From NCBI GenBank assembly GCA_023053545.1, contig JAKZAN010000007.1:4836001-4900000 (forward strand): DNA of 64,000 nucleotides, given 5' to 3'. Made by a program: the position numbers and the translations under genes. The stretch's first letter is position 1. Each line of letters starts with the position of its first letter. Source of the stretch: Lepidurus packardi (Eukaryota; Arthropoda; Branchiopoda; Notostraca; Triopsidae). Under the pieces are notes generated by a model that saw only the letters and a list, made by a program, of their open reading frames with translations, made no database searches and was not told the DNA's origin. Positions 61,678-64,000 of this stretch are shown here, piece after piece.

Positions 61678-63665
61678 TTACATGGGAACAGCTCTACGTA
61701 CAAACAGATACTCTGAGAATTGTTGACCTTCCACCCCACCGCCGTTCGAAGCAGCAATGGAGAAATTGGCATTGAGTAACCGCGAAATGGCTTGCATTGA
61801 GTTCAGCTTACAATAGCCATTGAGAGGAAACCGAATAACGTGGCGCGGATCGTGATTCCACGCCACGCTGCTTCGTGCATCCATCAAAGGACTGGCAATT
61901 TCCGGGAACGCATCTTCGATGACGGACCGTTCGCCCGATAGCATTATGCGTTCACCCAGATCTGGACTGACATACAATGCCAGACACTCCCAACCATACT
62001 TGTCGTCCACTGACAGATTCAACGCTTCGACTCCATTTACACTTTTGCTGATATCTCGAGCCGGACGTTTCGAACCCGGAGACGGGCTCTGGGTACTGCT
62101 TGACACGGGCGTAATTCCCCCCACGCCAGTCGTGTTAATACCTCCGACTCCGCCGCCACCACCGCTGCCGATATTACGGGATTTCCCATTATGATACAGT
62201 TCGTTCTTCGCGGATCTGTAACGATCTAACCGCAGCTGTTCCAGTTGTCTCATCATAGCTGAATTTTAGGAAAGAACAAAATAAATAAAAACAAAATACA
62301 ATTTGACTAACATTCCGACCGTATGAGCGTATAGCATGATATGATAAATAGAATACTTACCAGTTAGCTCATAAAAACGCGCTTCTTCCAATAACAGATC
62401 TATATCACTGAAGTTTTCAGGTAGAAGTAACTTGGCATTGCGAAGGAAGTTGAGCACGTGCCGAAATATTTTCCCATCACGGTCAATAAAGTAGTGCTGC
62501 TTCAAACTATCCAATACAATGGGGATACTGCCATTGAACAATTTGGCCAAGCGAGAATCCGGGAACCTGTACAACGAAAATACCACCGCAAATATTAAAG
62601 AAGTCTGCTTCTTAACCTACTTTATCTGCATAAAATACTAGTAGTCCTTCAGCTTTTTATAACTGACTAAATACCCAGACACAAAAAAGGACATTATGCT
62701 AAACCAGGATCTCCTTTCCACTCATCCAAGACTACGTAGGAACAACAAATCCTCGAAAGTTTTCCCACGCATCCGTCAAGATTCATATTAACTTCATTCA
62801 GCGTGGCAGTAGTTATTTCGTCTTGGCCCCTTTGGTGACAGTTCCTTTTAAGGTATTTAAAAAAAGAAAGAAAAGAAAGGTCCAATCTGGGATGGTTAGA
62901 TCTAGGATTTCCGCCTATTCACATCTTAAATATGCGAACTATTTGGTCCTCCTATTCAAATCCCTTGGTCAAGAAGTCGACCAACAATACCTGGAGGGCT
63001 ACGGCCTTCTTGGAGCCCCATGGCCACATCACATCAAGGAGTACCGAGAAGACAAGAGCAGAAAAAGACAAAAAGAGAGCTGGCAGCAAAGCTGAGGCCA
63101 AAAAGCTACTTCTCTGAGACCTTAGAGACGTTGATCATGTCCGCGGCCGAAGCTCTCTTCTTCTCCCATACACGGCAAATTGTGTGCCCCCACCTTTTCC
63201 CTTCACCATTAAAAGTTCCCCTTGAGCAAGTTACGGGCTATTCCACGTGAACTGAACGCCAAAGATTTTGTTTAAAAAAAAAGCCAGGCGCCATATCACG
63301 GGGATCTTGTCGCTGTGCGCGCGTGAACGAAAAAACCTAGCCACCCTTTTAAAGAGTTCAACTAGTTCCATTAAATAACGCAATGCTCAAACATGGGTAT
63401 ATAACAATTTGGCTATACTCGAACCCATTCCTCGCATAAAGCCATAAAAGACTCCCGAACATTACATGCATTCTTCAAGAAGGTTAAAAAAGCGCACGTC
63501 TTACTTTGTAAGAGTCTCTAAGGATGATGTGTAAATGGTCCCACCGACGTCAATGTGAACTGGGGCAGTGTATCGGGAAGCTGCAGCTACGGATGGAATG
63601 CCAGTAATTTTGGGCGTGAAAATTGGCGTCGAGGGTGTCGGAGTGGGTGACGACGATGAAGACAT
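61678..63665 (-). CDS. KCTD15: KCTD1/15-type BTB domain protein, 5' end uncertain
   Basis: Vertebrate KCTD1 and KCTD15 are BTB proteins that form pentamers and repress AP-2 transcription factors. Exons (minus): 63705-63505 (coding from the ATG at 63665), 62566-62361, 62258-61678, giving 315 aa from that ATG. BTB blocks: [53 protein letters not shown] and [13 protein letters not shown]. The C-terminal domain matches the family: [32 protein letters not shown] and SEYLFVRR. A Gly-rich linker ([18 protein letters not shown]) plus a Ser/Pro segment between the two domains is longer than in vertebrates. The frame stays open upstream of 63665 to an acceptor at 63706, so an upstream coding exon beyond the window is possible. 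Confidence 0.93.
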
Positions 63666-63705
63666 GGTTGGTGACGTAGCTGGAGACAAGCTTGGTGACA
63701 ATAAC

Positions 63706-64000
63706 CTGCTCAAACGAACACGAAAAATATCAAATAAATCACATGAAAAAGGAAACAAAGACAGACTATGACCAAGTGGATAGCCCCACAAAGTTCAATA
63801 GCCCATGAAATTGTAGAGGAATAGCGAGTTGGAAAGACGTGTGCCGTCCACCACATTTTATCGGCACGCGTCACCCGTCTCTTCTCACGACCCAGTTTAA
63901 CCCTGAGGAAGAAGTAACCACATGATCTGATGTCTCCGAAAGAGGGACTAGCTTTTAGAAGCTGCGTGAGACGTTCTTCGTGATTCAAGTAGGTAAAAAT
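63706..64000. other. Right-edge segment upstream of KCTD exon
   Basis: This is intron or 5' flank of the KCTD gene. A 92-codon minus-strand frame here (63710-63988) shows no recognised domain. Nothing else is supported. Confidence 0.4.

Overview
The window is a gene-dense stretch of animal nuclear DNA. Genes are split by many very short introns (mostly about 45-70 bases, GT-AG, one GC-AG), on both strands, with small intergenic gaps. The gene set (mitofusin, MIOS, integrin beta, a shep/RBMS RNA-binding protein, an axonemal outer-arm dynein heavy chain, a dual-oxidase maturation factor) together with runs of AGGTTAGGTTA points to an arthropod or close relative. An intact-looking DNAH5/8-type dynein suggests a lineage that still makes motile axonemes such as flagellated sperm. 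I cannot name the species.

Layout: 1-1523 has no supported gene. 1524-4541 (+) is mitofusin. 4748-7874 is a complete PIF/Harbinger DNA transposon with 30-bp terminal inverted repeats, a TAG target duplication, a Myb/MADF-type DNA-binding gene (+) and a DDE transposase (-). 8058-11532 (+) is MIOS (GATOR2), tail to tail with 11765-14807 (-), integrin beta. 14808-20536 is gene-poor, with inverted repeats, a tRNA-like fragment and a 55-A tract. 20537-28962 (-) is a shep/RBMS gene with larger introns that hold two foldback repeats.

30672-32147 (+) is a METTL2/8-type tRNA m3C methyltransferase with two alternative first coding exons, tail to tail with 32242-33875 (-), mRNA cap guanine-N7 methyltransferase. 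34582-35494 (+) is a FAM210-like mitochondrial protein and 35674-37897 (-) a C18orf63-like (DUF4708) gene. 38191-60161 (-) is a 68-exon DNAH5/DNAH8-type heavy chain (about 4839 aa). One of its introns contains a whole antisense gene for a DUOXA-type dual-oxidase maturation factor (47135-49478, +). 60557-61049 (+) is a small secreted protein made of two six-cysteine modules, and 61678-63665 (-) is a KCTD1/15-type BTB protein that may continue beyond the right edge.

The genes are ordinary single-copy loci with unrelated functions, and I see no operon or gene cluster. The most unusual signals are the METTL2/METTL8-like exon choice, a family of foldback repeats whose loops carry TTAGG-like runs, the complete Harbinger element, the nested DUOXA gene with an enlarged, furin-site-bearing loop, and the internally duplicated cysteine-rich peptide. 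Exon models were built by eye from reading frame, splice consensus and remembered family alignments; phases close across every model, but no transcript was available.
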